Both the position numbers and the translations under genes were made by a program. Below the pieces are notes generated by a model. The model had not been told where the DNA came from. It worked only from the letters and a program-made list of their open reading frames with translations, and searched no databases. From Petunia secreta (taxonomy: Eukaryota; Streptophyta; Magnoliopsida; Solanales; Solanaceae), in NCBI GenBank assembly GCA_029990175.1, contig JARKIP010000065.1, positions 29,552,501-29,616,500 on the forward strand: DNA of 64,000 bases. The letters run 5' to 3'. The stretch's first letter is position 1; each line of letters opens with the position of its first letter. Of the stretch, positions 20,951 to 33,003 are shown piece after piece.

Positions 20951-22874
20951 AAGTCTAAATATTTTGACGGGTCAACCCACTTTCGACCCGTGACCCGCAT
21001 CCTAAAACACTAAAATACCCTTCCCTTTTCCCTCTCCCACTTGGTTTAAACACAAAACAAAACCAAAGCTGAGACAAACCAAAGCCGTGATTCCTTTTCT
21101 TTTGAACAAAAATTTTCAGTGCTCATCATCTCTCCACGAATCTGGTACGTGCCTCTTACCACTGTTTTCTCTTATTTATATCTCACGAAGCACAGACCCC
21201 CCTGCCCGTAGTTTATATTTTTAGTAGTGCTAGTGAATTACTTGAGCCCTTGTCGAGTTGTGAAGTTAATGAACCCTTTATGGGAATTGTGCTGGTATTT
21301 GTAAAGTGATCTCCTCTGAAAAATTGGGAGGGTTCGTTTCATCTAATTACTTGTGAAACTGCAACTTCAACACAATGCACACAACCTATTTGATGTAATG
21401 CCACAGTGAATTAAAGCTTACATTTTGCGAAGTCTTGAGTAGCAAAGTTACATTAAGGCATAAACTGAAATAACATGATGTCCAAGTGATTGAATTAATG
21501 AATGTTGGTGCAAGCTGACTTGATTATCAGTTACCTATGTCATAGTGCATTGTTGCGCGCCATACTATACTGTTTTTACTTGATTAGTTTAGGTTCGTTA
21601 GTTGTTTTCTTCGTCGTAGTATAGTTAGGAGTAAGTGTGGGGCCGTCACAACGCCCCTGTGATTCGTGCACACATAGTCACATGTTTTGCAGGTGTTGGC
21701 TTTGTCGAGCTCAAGTGTGGGGGGCCCGGACCCTCAATGCCTTATCAACAACACGTCGGGGGAATTCTGAGTACCCTGTATGTTACGGACGCTTTATTGG
21801 TTGGTTCGTGATGGTGATGGCGCCACTGCTAGTGCCAAAGGCTAGGTCGTTTAGCCTTCGGGGAAGCTTCTTTTACTCTAGCACTTTATTTTTCTCGCAT
21901 TGAGGACATTGCTTGGTTTTAAGTGTGGGGTGGGGGAACTTCCGTTCTTTTTGAGGTTATGGATGATTGTATCTTTAGGTATTTAATTTTAGCAATTTGT
22001 ATTTTTGTTGTTGTCACTTGACATTATTTTTATTTGTTTCTTGCTTTAATATATAAAAAAATATGAAAAAATTAGAAAACTAAGGAAAAAATTCCAAAAA
22101 GATTTTCTTTTTAGTTTTAGTTAGTGGTACAGTCATCCGCCCCTTGTTTTTCTTATGGCCTCGATTCTTTCAACGGGTAGACCTTTGAACCGGGTATTTT
22201 TATTTTTAGGAGTAGTTTATTAGTAATAGTTAGTAGAATATTTTTAAGAAAATGGTAGAATGCTAGGTACCTTTGGTTTGTTTGATACCGGTGAATTTGG
22301 ACTTGAGCATTTAATCTTTGTGAATCCCTTTTGGTTTAAAATTTGTGATGCATGCCTAGAAAAATGGTAATGACATTCTTGAGATGCTTAGGTTCAACTT
22401 GTTGACTCCTTGTGAACTATCGTGCCTTAGTGCTTAATTTTCCAAAGTTGCATCTTGTTTGCTTTAACCGAGAGTTGGAATGAAACCGTCTTTAGTGAAC
22501 CATGTGCCATGTGTGATGTGAGTATCTTTTCTTATGTGCCGTGCTTGCATATTGATGTCTAGAACTTGCCCCGTGTGTGTGCAAAGCGAAATCCTAGATT
22601 TTCTCTAGTCGGGAGATGATACAGGCATTTCTTTGATAGGCGTTTCTTTGATAAGTCTTTCTAGCCTTGATTAGGCTACCCTTGAATATTATCCTTCTTA
22701 AGCCCTTTTGAGCCTATTGACCTTTTTGTTGGCACCCACATTTCAAGCCTTACCCATTTTGTTCTTAAGTATCTCTTTTTGAATCCTTAACTCCTTATAG
22801 CACTTTAATTGAAATATTTGATTGTTTGTGGAGTTGTGGTTAGATGATTGGGTGGCTTTTGAGTGGAACCGATG

Positions 22875-23010
22875 AAAAAAAAAATATGGTGCATTTTGGA
22901 AAAAAAAAAAAAAAAGAGAATCTTTGGCAAGGTTGAGAAAAATATTGAAAAGGAAAAAAAATGAAATGAAAAAGAGAAAAATAAAGAAAACAAAAGAAAA
23001 AAAAACTCAA
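22875..23010 (+). repeat. A-rich low-complexity tract
   Basis: Runs of A broken by G, with few other bases. A T-rich counterpart lies at about 41390-41470 in the reversed element, so the tract belongs to the element family and is not a poly(A) tail. Confidence 0.8.
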
Positions 23011-23710
23011 TCCTTGCTAGTGTTGTACAAAAGTAAAGTTGCAAATTGCTTAAATTTGAGAGGGATTTTCTTATGTATTTATGGGTGATTGGTTGGTTGG
23101 TTTTGAAGAGAATGGTGGAAAGAAAAAAATTAAAGTGATGTATTAAAGTGCTTAGGGAGGTAGTCACTATTTATCCATATTTATCCTACCCGTCCTTTAG
23201 CCTACATTATAATCCGTAAAGTCCTAGTTAATCCCGATTGGAGTGAGTTTACATTAGTGGAGTCCTACACTACGGGCAAGCCTATGGTACGTTGTGTGTG
23301 GCACGTGAACTTCTTTTGGAGAGCGAGTGAATTCTTTCTATATTATGTCCCTCATTTACTCTTGAAATATATTCTTTGTGTGATATTTTGGGACACTCTC
23401 TTGATTATTTTTTGTGAGGGCACATGATTTGCGCGAGATAGGTGAATTTTTGACTCCTTGGTTGAGTGAATGGGTGTGATTTTATGAAAGCTTTGTTTCA
23501 TTGAGTCGGATGTTGAGGTTGAGATGTCTTGAGTTGGTTGTTCTAGTATTTTGAAATTTAATAAATTTGGCATGTTGTGGGTCATATGGTATGTGTTTAT
23601 GCTCTTGTTTAATGGTCGATATCAACCATAACCATAGGTAGACCTGTTCTATCAAGGGTTGGTTTAGTTGGGAAGGTGATTTTGGTGATTGCTCGAGCGT
23701 GAGCAAAGGC

Positions 23711-23725
23711 CAAAGTGTGGGGTGG
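23711..23725 (+). other. Polypurine tract of the Athila-like element
   Basis: CAAAGTGTGGGGTGG lies directly before TGATGTTTGGC, the 3' LTR start. The reversed element has the complementary CCACCCCACACTTG at 40679. Confidence 0.88.
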
Positions 23726-24005
23726 TGATGTTTGGCAATATTTGCCTATTCTACCTTAATATTTCCACACATTTTAAGACTTTATTCGCCCATTGCATGA
23801 GATAATTGTATTTGTTGGGCTCACTTAGTGTGTTTGTGATGTAGGGACTGATTTGGATGAATACGAGTGCAAATGGAGTGAAGATTGATAAAATCGAGCA
23901 AGAATTGATGGATTTAGCTAATTCCGGGATATGGCATTAGACGGAGCAAGCTACGGATTTGTCATAGCTTCAGGTTTCCAAAAGCCATAGCCATGTGTGG
24001 CATGG
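23726..24005 (+). repeat. 3' LTR of the Athila-like element, segment 1
   Basis: Matches the first part of the 5' LTR from TGATGTTTGGC. It has a small deletion relative to the 5' copy near ATTAGACGGAG. It ends at CATGG, the target duplicated by the CRM-like insertion. Confidence 0.92.
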
Positions 24006-24805
24006 TGATGCAGCCTGAACACGTGCTGATCATGTGTTCGATCAACCGAGGCCAATGACACGAAGCCAAGCCAAGCTGCTGCACGATGTCCACATTCACT
24101 TGGCTTGGTCGAAGGAAAGCAACTACTCCGAAGCTGAGTACTCGAGCTCAAGAACCGAAGGCGTCATCTACAAGCTTGAGCTCGAATGAGGGAGTGACCG
24201 AACCCCATCCGAACACTCAACATCGACGCTGAAGTCAAAAGGCAAATAACCGAAGGAAGAGCGATTGATATCAAGAATGAGCCGAGCTGAGCAACCGAGC
24301 ACCGAAGTGAAGGAACTCGAGCTCAAGTGTTAGAAGTCAAGTGCTCGGTTGAAGGAGTAACCGGATACTCATTGAACAGCCCTGCGTGGCTTACTCCTAT
24401 TTGTCACCTGTGACCATTTACTGTTTTATCCTTAGCATATCCTATAAATACTCGATTACATTTTATTTGTAGAGTTAGTCTTTGATGAATTTTGAACATA
24501 GCAGTTGCTATTAAAGTGTCTCCGATGGAGCAGAACCCCGACGTGGGATTTTAAAGAACTTGTGTCAATCGGTGTGAGTCGTTTGAATATTTTCTTCTTG
24601 GTCATTCAATTTGCAAGAAGCGTTGTCTTTGTTGAGGATTGTTGCTTAGTATAGGTGATTCTTGACCTTCATTCAATCGAGCTTGAGACAAGTTCCTCAC
24701 CGTTCTTTCGAATCGAAGCAAGTCTTATCTTGCTTCTATCTTTTATTTCTTGTTGTTTCTTCCGCGTCTTCGTGTTTAGCTTAACCTCCGGGTTTGCTTG
24801 CACCA
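24006..24805 (+). repeat. 5' LTR of the outer CRM-like element
   Basis: 800 bp, TGATGCAGCC...TTGCACCA. TATA box at 24443. Its first 240 bp correspond to the part that encodes the pol C-terminal extension in the 3' LTR, but here that frame contains stops. Confidence 0.93.
24443..24450 (+). promoter_or_regulatory. TATA box of the outer CRM-like LTR
   Basis: TATAAATA in CCTATAAATACTCG; the 3' LTR has it at 38160-38167. Confidence 0.6.
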
Positions 24806-24808
24806 TCT

Positions 24809-24818
24809 TGGTATCAGA
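24809..24818 (+). other. Primer binding site, initiator tRNA-Met type, shortened
   Basis: TGGTATCAGA starts 4 bp after the LTR. The usual final GC is replaced by CC, a substitution absent from the inner CRM-like element. Confidence 0.85.
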
Positions 24819-26006
24819 CCAAGCTTTGAGCTTGTATTTACAACCTCAAATCATGTTCGTACATTCGTGCTTGTATCTCCAGCTTCAGCTTTCTTCCTTA
24901 TTGTGGATTGTTGTTGCTATGGTGTTTACAAAAAAAAAAAAAAAGTAGAAAAAGAAAAATTCAAAAATTTTTGTTGTTTGTTGGTTGTTTGGATTAAACA
25001 ACCCTTGATTCTTGTTCACCATTGTTTCCTGATTCTAACGAGCACCTGTCGTACACGATTGTCGACTAGGGTTTCGTGGTGAATTTTTGGACCGTTTTCA
25101 GCTAGTTGGTGACTGGATTCGAACCCCAGAGTGTTTTGGTTGTTTCTGATGAAGACTGGTGGTTCTTGATTGATTTGGGTTTGTTTTGTGCTTAAATTTT
25201 CAAAGTTCTATGATTTGAATCGTGTCCGTACGCCGAAAAATTGTTACGATTGTAACAGTATCCGAACACGAAGAGCTAAGTGTTAGCTCAAAGAACTTTG
25301 GACTGATTTCCTCCGAGTTGATGATACCGGAGTTGAAAGAAGCAACCCAAACTCTGTTGAAATTCTTGGTCAGTGAACAAAGATAAAGTTGTCCATACCC
25401 CGGAGCAAATCTTCACTGTTCCATTGAAGAAGAAAGGGGTAAAGTGTAAAGGTCAAAACCCCAGGTGAAAATTTTGTTGGCTAGAAAAGGGAATTGGATA
25501 AGGTAAAACCCTATCCGTATCAAGGAGGGACCACTCTTGTATGGACAAGAGTTGGTGTGTTCGAAAGGGATTCCGAAGAGGAATCGAAGGGTAGATTCTC
25601 CTAGGTTTTCACTTTTCTTGTGATCGATAAATCTAGTTAGTGGATCTCTTGAGTAATTCTTCCTACTCGAGGTCGTACTAACTCATTTGAGCTTATAGGA
25701 ACTCGTGCGTGGGTGACCGAAGTCCAAATTACATAGAAAATCCTTTGACTTCCGAAGCGCAGAGTAAATAGCGTCCGTTCCATCGAGTCGTATCAATTCA
25801 CTCATCCCAAAGGAGACATTATAACTTGTCAAATTCGAAGGAACTGAGAGAAGTTGGTCAAACGAGGAAGCCATTGGTTACAAGTTCTTGAGTGACCAAA
25901 ACCAAACCCATAAATTGAGTGGACCCGAGTGCCACCCATCAAAGGTGAGGGAGTGTTTGAGGTGATTTCTAACCTTAACATTTGGTCTTTGATTTGTGCA
26001 GGTACC
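24819..26006 (+). other. Leader of the outer CRM-like element
   Basis: About 1.2 kb without conserved coding. It contains an A-tract at 24929-24943. Its sequence is alignable with the reverse complement of the inner element leader (about 31815-32988), for example around the ACTGTTCCATTGAAGAAG segment. Confidence 0.75.
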
Positions 26007-26835
26007 ATGGCTGGGAATGGAGGTGATGGCAAAGGCATTGAGAAGCTCGAAGTGTCATTAGCCAATCTCATGGCTGCGATACAAGGCATCAGTGCCGAAG
26101 TAAGAGGAGTGAGTGCTCGAGTAGCTCAACTCGAGCAAGGAAGTGTGTCTGTGGTCTTACCCGGGTCCGGCGCTGAAACTAGCAACTCCACTCCGATGAA
26201 ACCTGAGCTGTATGCTGAGCTTGTTCGACAACATCAGTTGACAAGTAAGGCTATTCGAAGAGAAATCTTGGGATTTCCCCAAGCACAACCACAAAACTTG
26301 GGCAATCCCCAAGTTCCACAACAAAACTTGGGCAATCCCCGAGGTGATTATCAAAACTAGGACATTCCCCGAGGTGAAAGAGTACCGCTTCCGATGGCCC
26401 GAAGACAAGTTGAGAACGTTGATGAAGGGGTCAACGAAGGAGGTCGTGGAAATTTCAGAGGTCGAGGACAAGGCACAAATGTTGATCGAAATATTGAGCG
26501 TGAGGCTGATGATCGCTATGATGAGTATCCCGAACATGTTCGTGGTGTCCGAGACTCAAACTTGAGCAGTGTCAAGATCATTATTCCACCCTTTAAAGGA
26601 ACTAGTGATCCAGATGAATATCTTGAATGGAAGCTTAAAATGGAGCAAATCTTCGAAACCAATGAGATGACCGATGAAAGAAAAGCTGCCCATGCCATTG
26701 CTTCGTTCGAAGCGTATGCATCTACATGGTGGGAAGCTGACAAGAGGCATCGAAGAAGGAATGCCTATCCCGAAGTCATAACTTGGACACAGTTGAAGAG
26801 AGCAATGGATGCTAAGTATTTGAGTGCTAAGTATA
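26007..26835 (+). pseudogene. gag: gag of the outer CRM-like element, N-terminal part
   Basis: The ATG at 26007 (CAGGTACCATGG) opens MAGNGGDGKGIEKLEVSLAN, a coiled-coil-like start followed by a direct repeat of QNLGNP. A TAG at 26358-26360 interrupts the frame. The same frame continues with an Arg/Gly-rich patch (GGRGNFRGRGQG), then the capsid block VKIIIPPFKGTSDPDEYLEW, KAAHAIASFEAYASTWW and ITWTQLKRAMDAKYLSAKY. The frame is cut at 26835 by the reversed element; the 5-bp duplication GTATA marks the junction. The rest lies at 33769-34328. Confidence 0.88.
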
Positions 26836-27599
26836 TGGTGCAAGCCAATCCGGAGATAAGCCTAGCAACCGAGTCAACAGCGGAAAACAAGATAAAAAGA
26901 TAGAAGCAAGACAAGACTTGCTTCGTTTCAAAAGAACAGTGAGGAACTTGTCTCAAAGCTCGATCGAAAGGAAAGTCAAGAATCACCTAAAATATGCAAC
27001 AATCTTCAAGAGAACACTGCCCCTTGCAAACTGAATGATCAAAGAGGAAATGTTCAATCGGAGTCACCGAAAGCCACAAGTGCAAGACTCCCTCACTGGG
27101 GTTTGCTCTCATCGGAGACAGGAAATGAGCTCGGCAATTTCATTCATTACTCAATATAAAAAAAAACACTAGATACTTACAATGGAATGGAACAAGGTTT
27201 ATATAAGAAATATTAGGGGCAAACTAGTGAAATGGTAACAGGTGACCAATAAGGCCAAGCCACGCAGGGCTGAACTAAAGTGTGTTCCGCAGCCTTGACT
27301 TCGGTGCTCGGTTGCTTGCTCGAACACATTTTTCATCGGGCGCTCACCTGACTTCGAACACAATTTGTTGTGTTTGGTTCGGTGCTACATGGCGCCAAGA
27401 CTTGGTGCTCGGTCACTTTATCCTCGGGCTCAGATTTGAACATGAGCCCTTCGGTTCTAGCACTTTGCGATTCCTCCTCCGAGCACATACTTCCTCCCAG
27501 CCAAGCCAACTGAATGTGCATGTCATGGAGAAATTTGGGTTGGCTTCGTATCATTGGCCTCGGTGGATTGTCTTGTACTTGGTCAGCACTTTGGGATCA
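26836..27599 (-). repeat. 3' LTR of the inner CRM-like element
   Basis: 764 bp; on the plus strand it reads TGGTGCAAGC...TTTGGGATCA. It is followed on the plus strand by TCCTCCCCTTCTTG, the complement of the polypurine tract. A short poly(A) run of 9 lies near 27160. Confidence 0.92.
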
Positions 27600-28603
27600 T
27601 CCTCCCCTTCTTGAGAAGATTTCATCCTCGAAATCGCGTCATCATCTGTCTCCGGTACTTGGCCTACAACACAAGGAGTTAAGTCAGTCACATTGAAGGT
27701 GTTTGACACATTATACTCACCTGGGAGGTCGATCACATAAGCGTTGTTGTTAATCTTGCTCAGCACCTGAAATGGACTATCCCCTCGAGGAGCCAACTTA
27801 CCTTTTTTTTGGTTTGGGAATCGCTCTCTTCGGAAGTGAACCCAAACCCAATCTCCCTTCTTCAACTCCAACTTCTTTCGCCCCTCGTTCTTTTTCAATG
27901 CCACTTTGGCATAAGCTTCCTCGAGATTCTTCTCTGTCTTGGCATGCAATTCGAGCAGAGCTTTAGCTTCAGGAGTACGTTCAAAATCAATAACAAAATC
28001 TCGAGGCAATGGGGTTAGATCAAGTGGAATCAAAGGATTAGAACCATACACACACTCGAACGGGGTCATATTTATCATTCGATGCACCGTTCGATTGTAT
28101 GCAAACTCCATCATGGGCAATCAATCAGCCCAGTTTCCGACCTTGCCTTTGGTCATTGCACGAAGCAAAGACCCAAAGGTTCGGTTAACTACCTCGGTCT
28201 GTCCATCAGTCTGAGGATGGTGAGACGTCAAGAATAGAAGTTTGGTGCCAAGGGCACCCCACAAACATTTCAAAAAATGACTCAAGAATTTCGAGTCCCG
28301 GTCACTCACAATTGAACGTGGCACACCATGCAATTTCAACACATGAGAAATAAATAAGGAAGCAACATGTTGTGCACAATCGCACTTCTTGCAAGGAATA
28401 AAGTGAGCTATTTTGGAAAATCGATCCACGATAGCGAAGATGCTATAATATCCTCCCCCCGATCTTGGTAACCCCAAGAAAAAGTCCATGGATATATCAA
28501 CCCAAGGTCGATCAGGCACAGGCAACAGGGTATACAATCCATGAGGGTTGGACTTCGTTTTAGCTTTCTTGCAAACGAGATGAGCGTTGCAAAGTTTTTC
28601 CAC
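27551..28603 (-). pseudogene. pol: Integrase of the inner CRM-like element
   Basis: Reads from 28603 down. After the C-X2-C part of the zinc finger (near 28570) it shows [12 protein letters not shown] (first Asp), [25 protein letters not shown] (second Asp) and [14 protein letters not shown] (Glu), so the D,D-E triad is present. A TGA at 28121-28123 interrupts the frame, which continues in phase with [42 protein letters not shown] and LPGEYNVSNTFNV. The end (SRMKSSQEGEDD) is encoded by the polypurine tract itself, and the frame stops 49 bp inside the LTR at 27551. The host element and the 5' LTR of this element keep a much longer extension. Confidence 0.9.
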
Positions 28604-28717
28604 ATCTCATCGCATCTTTGGCCAATGGAACTGCTCGGTTAAGATACCAAGAGTTTTGTCGACATCGAAGTATCCCATCAAGCCTCCAGAGTGAGCTTCT
28701 CGAACTAAGAGCACTCT

Positions 28718-29275
28718 CTATGATGACACTGGCACACAAACCCGCCCATTCTTGAAGAGGTAGCCATCGTGCCACTGATATTTCTCAACCCTTCGGCCGC
28801 TCAAGATTGCGTCTCGAACGCATTTTAGCTTGGGATCGTCTTCGTACATCAACTTGATGCTTTCGAATCCCATGAGCCTAGAGGCGAGTGTGGTCGCTAA
28901 GGCAAATTTCCTCGATAGCGCATCGGCCACAACATTGTCTTTTCTCTTTTTGTAATGAATTACATAGGGAAAACTTTCAATGAATTCAACCCACTTGGCA
29001 TGCCTTCGGTTTAGTTTCTCCTGATCTCGGAGATGTTTCAAAGATTTATGATCACTTTTAATCACAAACTTTCGAGACCACAAATAGTGCTGCCAATGGG
29101 CGAGTGCTCGAACGAGGGCATACAACTCCGTGTCATACGTTGAGTAATTCAAGGTTGCACCCTTAAGCTTTTTGCTAAAGCAAGTGATCGGCTTTGATTC
29201 TTGGATAAGCACTCATCCGATTCCAACTCAGGATGTATCACACTCGACTTCGAATGCTTTGCCAAAGTCAGGAAG
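28718..29275 (-). pseudogene. pol: RNase H of the inner CRM-like element
   Basis: Starts after the deletion junction with the [18 protein letters not shown] block in a different frame from the reverse transcriptase part. It contains [40 protein letters not shown], the SDHKSLKHL block and [12 protein letters not shown]. It is followed by the integrase N-terminal region ([12 protein letters not shown]) and a stop at 28718. Stops occur between 28604 and 28717, in the zinc finger. Confidence 0.85.
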
Positions 29276-30632
29276 TTGCAACAACGGGTTTCATTCGGAT
29301 CTGGTGGTAGCCGGACCTGAGGTCTATCTTCGTAAAGCATGAAGAACCACTTAACTCATCTAGCATGTCATCTAATCGAGGGATAGGATAACGATACTTT
29401 ACCGTTATTTTGTTGACTGTCCGGCAATCATTGCACATTCGACATGTTCCATCCTTCTTCGGGACAAGGATAATAGGAACGGCGCAAGGACTCAAGCGCT
29501 CTCGAACAAGGCCCTTGTTCTTCAATTCATCAACCTGCCTTTGGAGCTCTTTGGTGTCTTTGGGATTACACCGGTATGCAGGTTTGTTGGAGATTTGTGA
29601 CCCCGGTACAAAATCTATTTGGTGCTCAATTCCTCGTAATGGAGGCAATCCACCGGGCATTTCCTTGGGAAACATGTCCTCGAAGTCCTGCAAAACTTTA
29701 CCAACAGACAAAGGCAAAGGGTTATCATTAGTTAAATCATCATTTGGAGTTAAAAGGATACCCTTATGCACGAGGTAAATCATCATTCGACCGGTGTCGT
29801 TGCCTTGTAAAATTTCACCCTGTTGCATGATTGCACAAATATTTTTGACTTCGGGTGATGGAGCTGTTGTTTCGGCCAAAATTGGTCCACCGATGGGAAT
29901 CTTGGCTTTCGCCGCTTCTTTCAGCTCCTTCATTTTTTTATAGTCCTCACTGACTTGCTTTGGAGTCAACGGTTTAAGCACAGACTTTCTTCCCTCGTGA
30001 GTGGCAGTATAGGTGTTAGCCTTGCCATTATGCACAAAATTCTGATCAAACTGCCATGGCCTCCTAAATAGAAGATGGGAATCTTGCATTGGCAACACAT
30101 CAAATATAAGCTCGTCAATGTAGTTGCCAATTTTGAATTTGACCAACACTTGTTTCGTAACCTTCAATTCACCACATTCATTAAGCCATTGCAACCGATA
30201 TAGGTTCGGGTGCTTCGAGGTGGGTAATTTCAATTGCGAAACCAATGTTTGACTCACAACGTTAGCACAACTACTGGAGTCAATAATCATCAAGTAGGCT
30301 ACACCTTTGACTCGGCATCTAGCATGAAAAAGGTTCTCATGTTGCACATTCTCATCGTCTTCGGCTAACATCACACTCAAACTCCTTCTCACAACAAGAA
30401 ATGCTCGAGGATCATCATCCTCGATTGCATCTTCTCCTTCGAAAATTAATTCCCCTTCATCACTATTCTCCTCTTCGGGCTCACTATCCTGCTCTTGGGG
30501 TCTTCCATCGATAAGAGTGATGGCCTTTTGAGTAGGACAGTCTCTAGCAAAATGACCATATCCTCTACACGTGTGGCATTGGGTAGAAGAAGATGATGGT
30601 GTGTTCAACTGAGTCTTAGAGTTACCTCCCAC
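29268..30632 (-). pseudogene. pol: Zinc knuckle, protease and truncated reverse transcriptase of the inner CRM-like element
   Basis: Reads from 30632 down. A CCHC knuckle (CHTCRGYGHFARDC) is followed by an acidic linker, then the protease loop IDSSSCANVVS, where the family has DSGS; this Gly-to-Ser change probably weakens it. LPMQDSHLLFRRPW follows. Reverse transcriptase starts GGLPPLRGIEHQIDFVPGSQ, continues LVPKKDGTCRMC and RYPIPRLDDMLDEL, and reaches [15 protein letters not shown]. Then it jumps to RNase H sequence in the wrong frame and stops at 29268. The YFDD catalytic motif, present in the host element at 35639, is absent. Confidence 0.9.
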
Positions 30633-30647
30633 ATTTGACGTTGGCTT

Positions 30648-31814
30648 TTAATAAGTCTTCTTCAGTTCGGGTTTTGCATTGTTGCCACTAGTGTTCGGGC
30701 TCTTCCACTCCTTCGGTTTACTTACCGGGGTAGTAGATGTACTCCAGTAACGGTTGAACTTATCCTCCTTAAGCCATTTCCCGGCTTCAACTGCAGCTTC
30801 ATATACTCCATACGGACATTGGTACTTGTGAAACCTCAAATGGAAGGCTATATCATGACTCAACCCATTCTTGAATCGAACAGCAGCTTGCTCTTCATCC
30901 TCCTCTTCCATATTCAAAGCCATTTGAATTTGTAAGAACTCATGGTAGTATTGATCCACGGTTTGTGAACCCTACTTCAACTCATAAAGCTTTTTAAGTT
31001 GGTCATGTCAATAGGAAGCATTGACATATTTTTCTCTCATTAACCGCTTCAGTTCTTCCCATGCAAGATTTACGGGCAATGCTGACCTTCTCCTTAATCT
31101 CTTCACCATTTCCCACCACACAGATGCATAAGACTCAAACGATGATATAGCATAGGTGGCCTTCTTTAGTTCAGTCATCTCATTAGTGTCAAAAATTCGA
31201 TCCATTGTCAGCTCCCACTCGATGTACTTGGAAGTATCACTACACCCCTTGAACGTGGGCATATTGATCTTCACACTGTTGAGGTTGAAGTGATCTCGAC
31301 CTCCTTGGTAATGCTCCAATTGAGCTCCCAAATTTTCACCATAGACACCATATTCTCTCCTCGGATTCCCTCCTTCGTAACCGAAGTGTGGCCCTCGACC
31401 TCGGCCTCTACCTCCATTTACATTCCTTCCTCCCATCATCGGTCTCCTGTTTTGATAAGGAAAACCATAACCATAGTCATCATTTCTATCTTCGGCTCCT
31501 TCTACAACTTGAGTTTCATCAGCTTGCTCGAAAGGTGGAACATTCCTGATGGGTTTAGGAAGTGGAACATAACTTTGGGGAATGCCCAACTCATGCTCTT
31601 GTGGAGCTACATCGGTTTTCAGCTCATATCTCTTCACTACCTCCTTAAAAGGGGTAGGAATTAGAGTAGAACCTCGGATGGTTCCCTCTCCAGATTCAAT
31701 TTCGATGCTCGGGGTCCTTCTTTCAACATTCTCAAGTCTCAAGGATATCTCATCCAACTTGGACATGATAATATCCAAGGTTGCCTTCGGTGGCTCATCT
31801 CCTTCGTTAGCCAT
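30648..31814 (-). pseudogene. gag: gag of the inner CRM-like element
   Basis: The ATG complement is at 31814. The product starts MANEGDEPPKATLDIIMSKL, with a heptad-like early segment (LDEISLRLENVERR), a Gly/Arg-rich patch (GGRGRGRGPHFG) and the capsid block VKINMPTFKGCSDTSKYIEW, KATYAISSFESYASVWW and LAWEELKRLMREKYVNASY. Stops near 31005 and 30960 interrupt it. The remaining part (30959-30648) has DQYYHEFLQIQMALNMEEED and AAVRFKNGLSHDIAFHLRF. The zinc knuckle follows after another stop at 30648 in the next feature. It is homologous to the host gag but differs in length and wording at the N-terminus. Confidence 0.88.
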
Positions 31815-32988
31815 TATACCTGCAAAACAACAAACGTTATTGAAAACAACCTCACACACTCCCTCTCCTTTTAGTAACACTCGGTAGCACAATTTGGGGG
31901 TAAGTGTCCTCGGTCACTCAAAGACTTGTTAGCAGTGGCTTGTCCGACTGATCAATATCCTCTAAGATCCTTCAAGTTCGACAATAGTCACTGCCTCTTC
32001 GGGAAGAGTGAGGTGATGTTTGACTCGACGGAACGGATGCTTTTACACTGAGCACGGGGGGTCAAAAAAAATTTCTATGAAAGTTTGGACTTCGGTCACC
32101 CCTCGCACGATTTCCTAAAAGCTCAAATGTGGTAGTACGACCTCGAGTAGAAGAGATTACTCAAGAGATCCACTATCTTGAATTTTTCGAACACAAAGAA
32201 GAAGTGATAGCCGAGGAGAATCTACCCTTCGATTCCCCTTCAGAATCTTTCTCGAACACACCAACTCCTGTCTGTACAAGAGTGGTCCCTCTTTGGTACG
32301 GATAGGGTTTTACCTTATCCGCTTTCCTTTTTCAAGCCGACACGATTTCACCTGGGATTTTTTGATATAAAAATTTTACCCCTTCTTCTTCAATGGAACA
32401 GTGAAGCTTTTAGCTCCGGCGTAAGGACAGCTTTTCACTTCGTTCACTGACCACGATTCAAGCAAAGTTTCTGGTTTGTTTTCGTCTCCGTTATAACAAT
32501 AATCGGATGAAATCAATTCAGAGTCCTTCGAGCTAAGATTCAGCTCCTCTTGTCCGTACACTGCTACAATGTAACAATTTTCCGGCGTAACGGACGACGG
32601 TTTAAATCACAGACTTCGAAAGTTTTAAGCACAAAACACTCAACAACCACCAAACTTCATCGGTAACAACCAATCTCAAATGTGGTTCAAACCAGTCACC
32701 ACTAAGCTTCAACAGTCCAAAAAAAATTGTTGGTTCGCCGATAGTGTATGACAGGGCCTCAAATCAGTCCTCGGACAGTGGTGAACAAGAATCAATGGTT
32801 GTTTAATCCAAACAACCAACAATCAATCAAAATTTTTGAATATTTCTTTAACACCCTTTTTTTTTATAAAATAACAACAGCAACAGTAACAAGAACACGA
32901 AACGGAAAACAAAGACAAACACACAAACGCACGAAATTTAAAGATAAATTGAACATGATTTGGGGTTGTAGAAACAAGCCCAAACCGT
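31815..32988 (-). other. Leader of the inner CRM-like element
   Basis: Noncoding stretch between primer site and gag, about 1.17 kb. Homologous to the host leader at 24819-26006 in opposite orientation. No gene seen. Confidence 0.75.
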
Positions 32989-33000
32989 GCTCTGATACCA
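32989..33000 (-). other. Primer binding site of the inner CRM-like element, initiator tRNA-Met
   Basis: Plus-strand GCTCTGATACCA is the complement of TGGTATCAGAGC, 3 bp from the LTR edge at 33004. All 12 nt match. Confidence 0.92.
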
Positions 33001-33003
33001 AGA

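Larger units (their letters stand above)
20330..23710 (+). other. 3' noncoding internal region of the Athila-like element
   Basis: About 3.4 kb without a convincing ORF; no env-like gene is seen. It contains the post-stop motif, GC-richer hairpin repeats (20603-20950), an A-rich run (22875-23010) and several AAGTGTGGGG motifs resembling the polypurine tract (near 21631, 21712 and 21921). The stretch 22800-23170 is alignable with the reverse complement of about 41280-41600 in the small reversed element. Confidence 0.75.

Noticed and set aside
22875..23010. Poly(A) tail of a LINE or processed pseudogene
   Set aside because: The tract has a counterpart at the same relative place in the small reversed element, and no LINE sequence precedes it.
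29149..29340. Short minus-strand frame across the deletion junction as a novel fusion gene
   Set aside because: It is a by-product of the frameshift caused by the 548-bp deletion.
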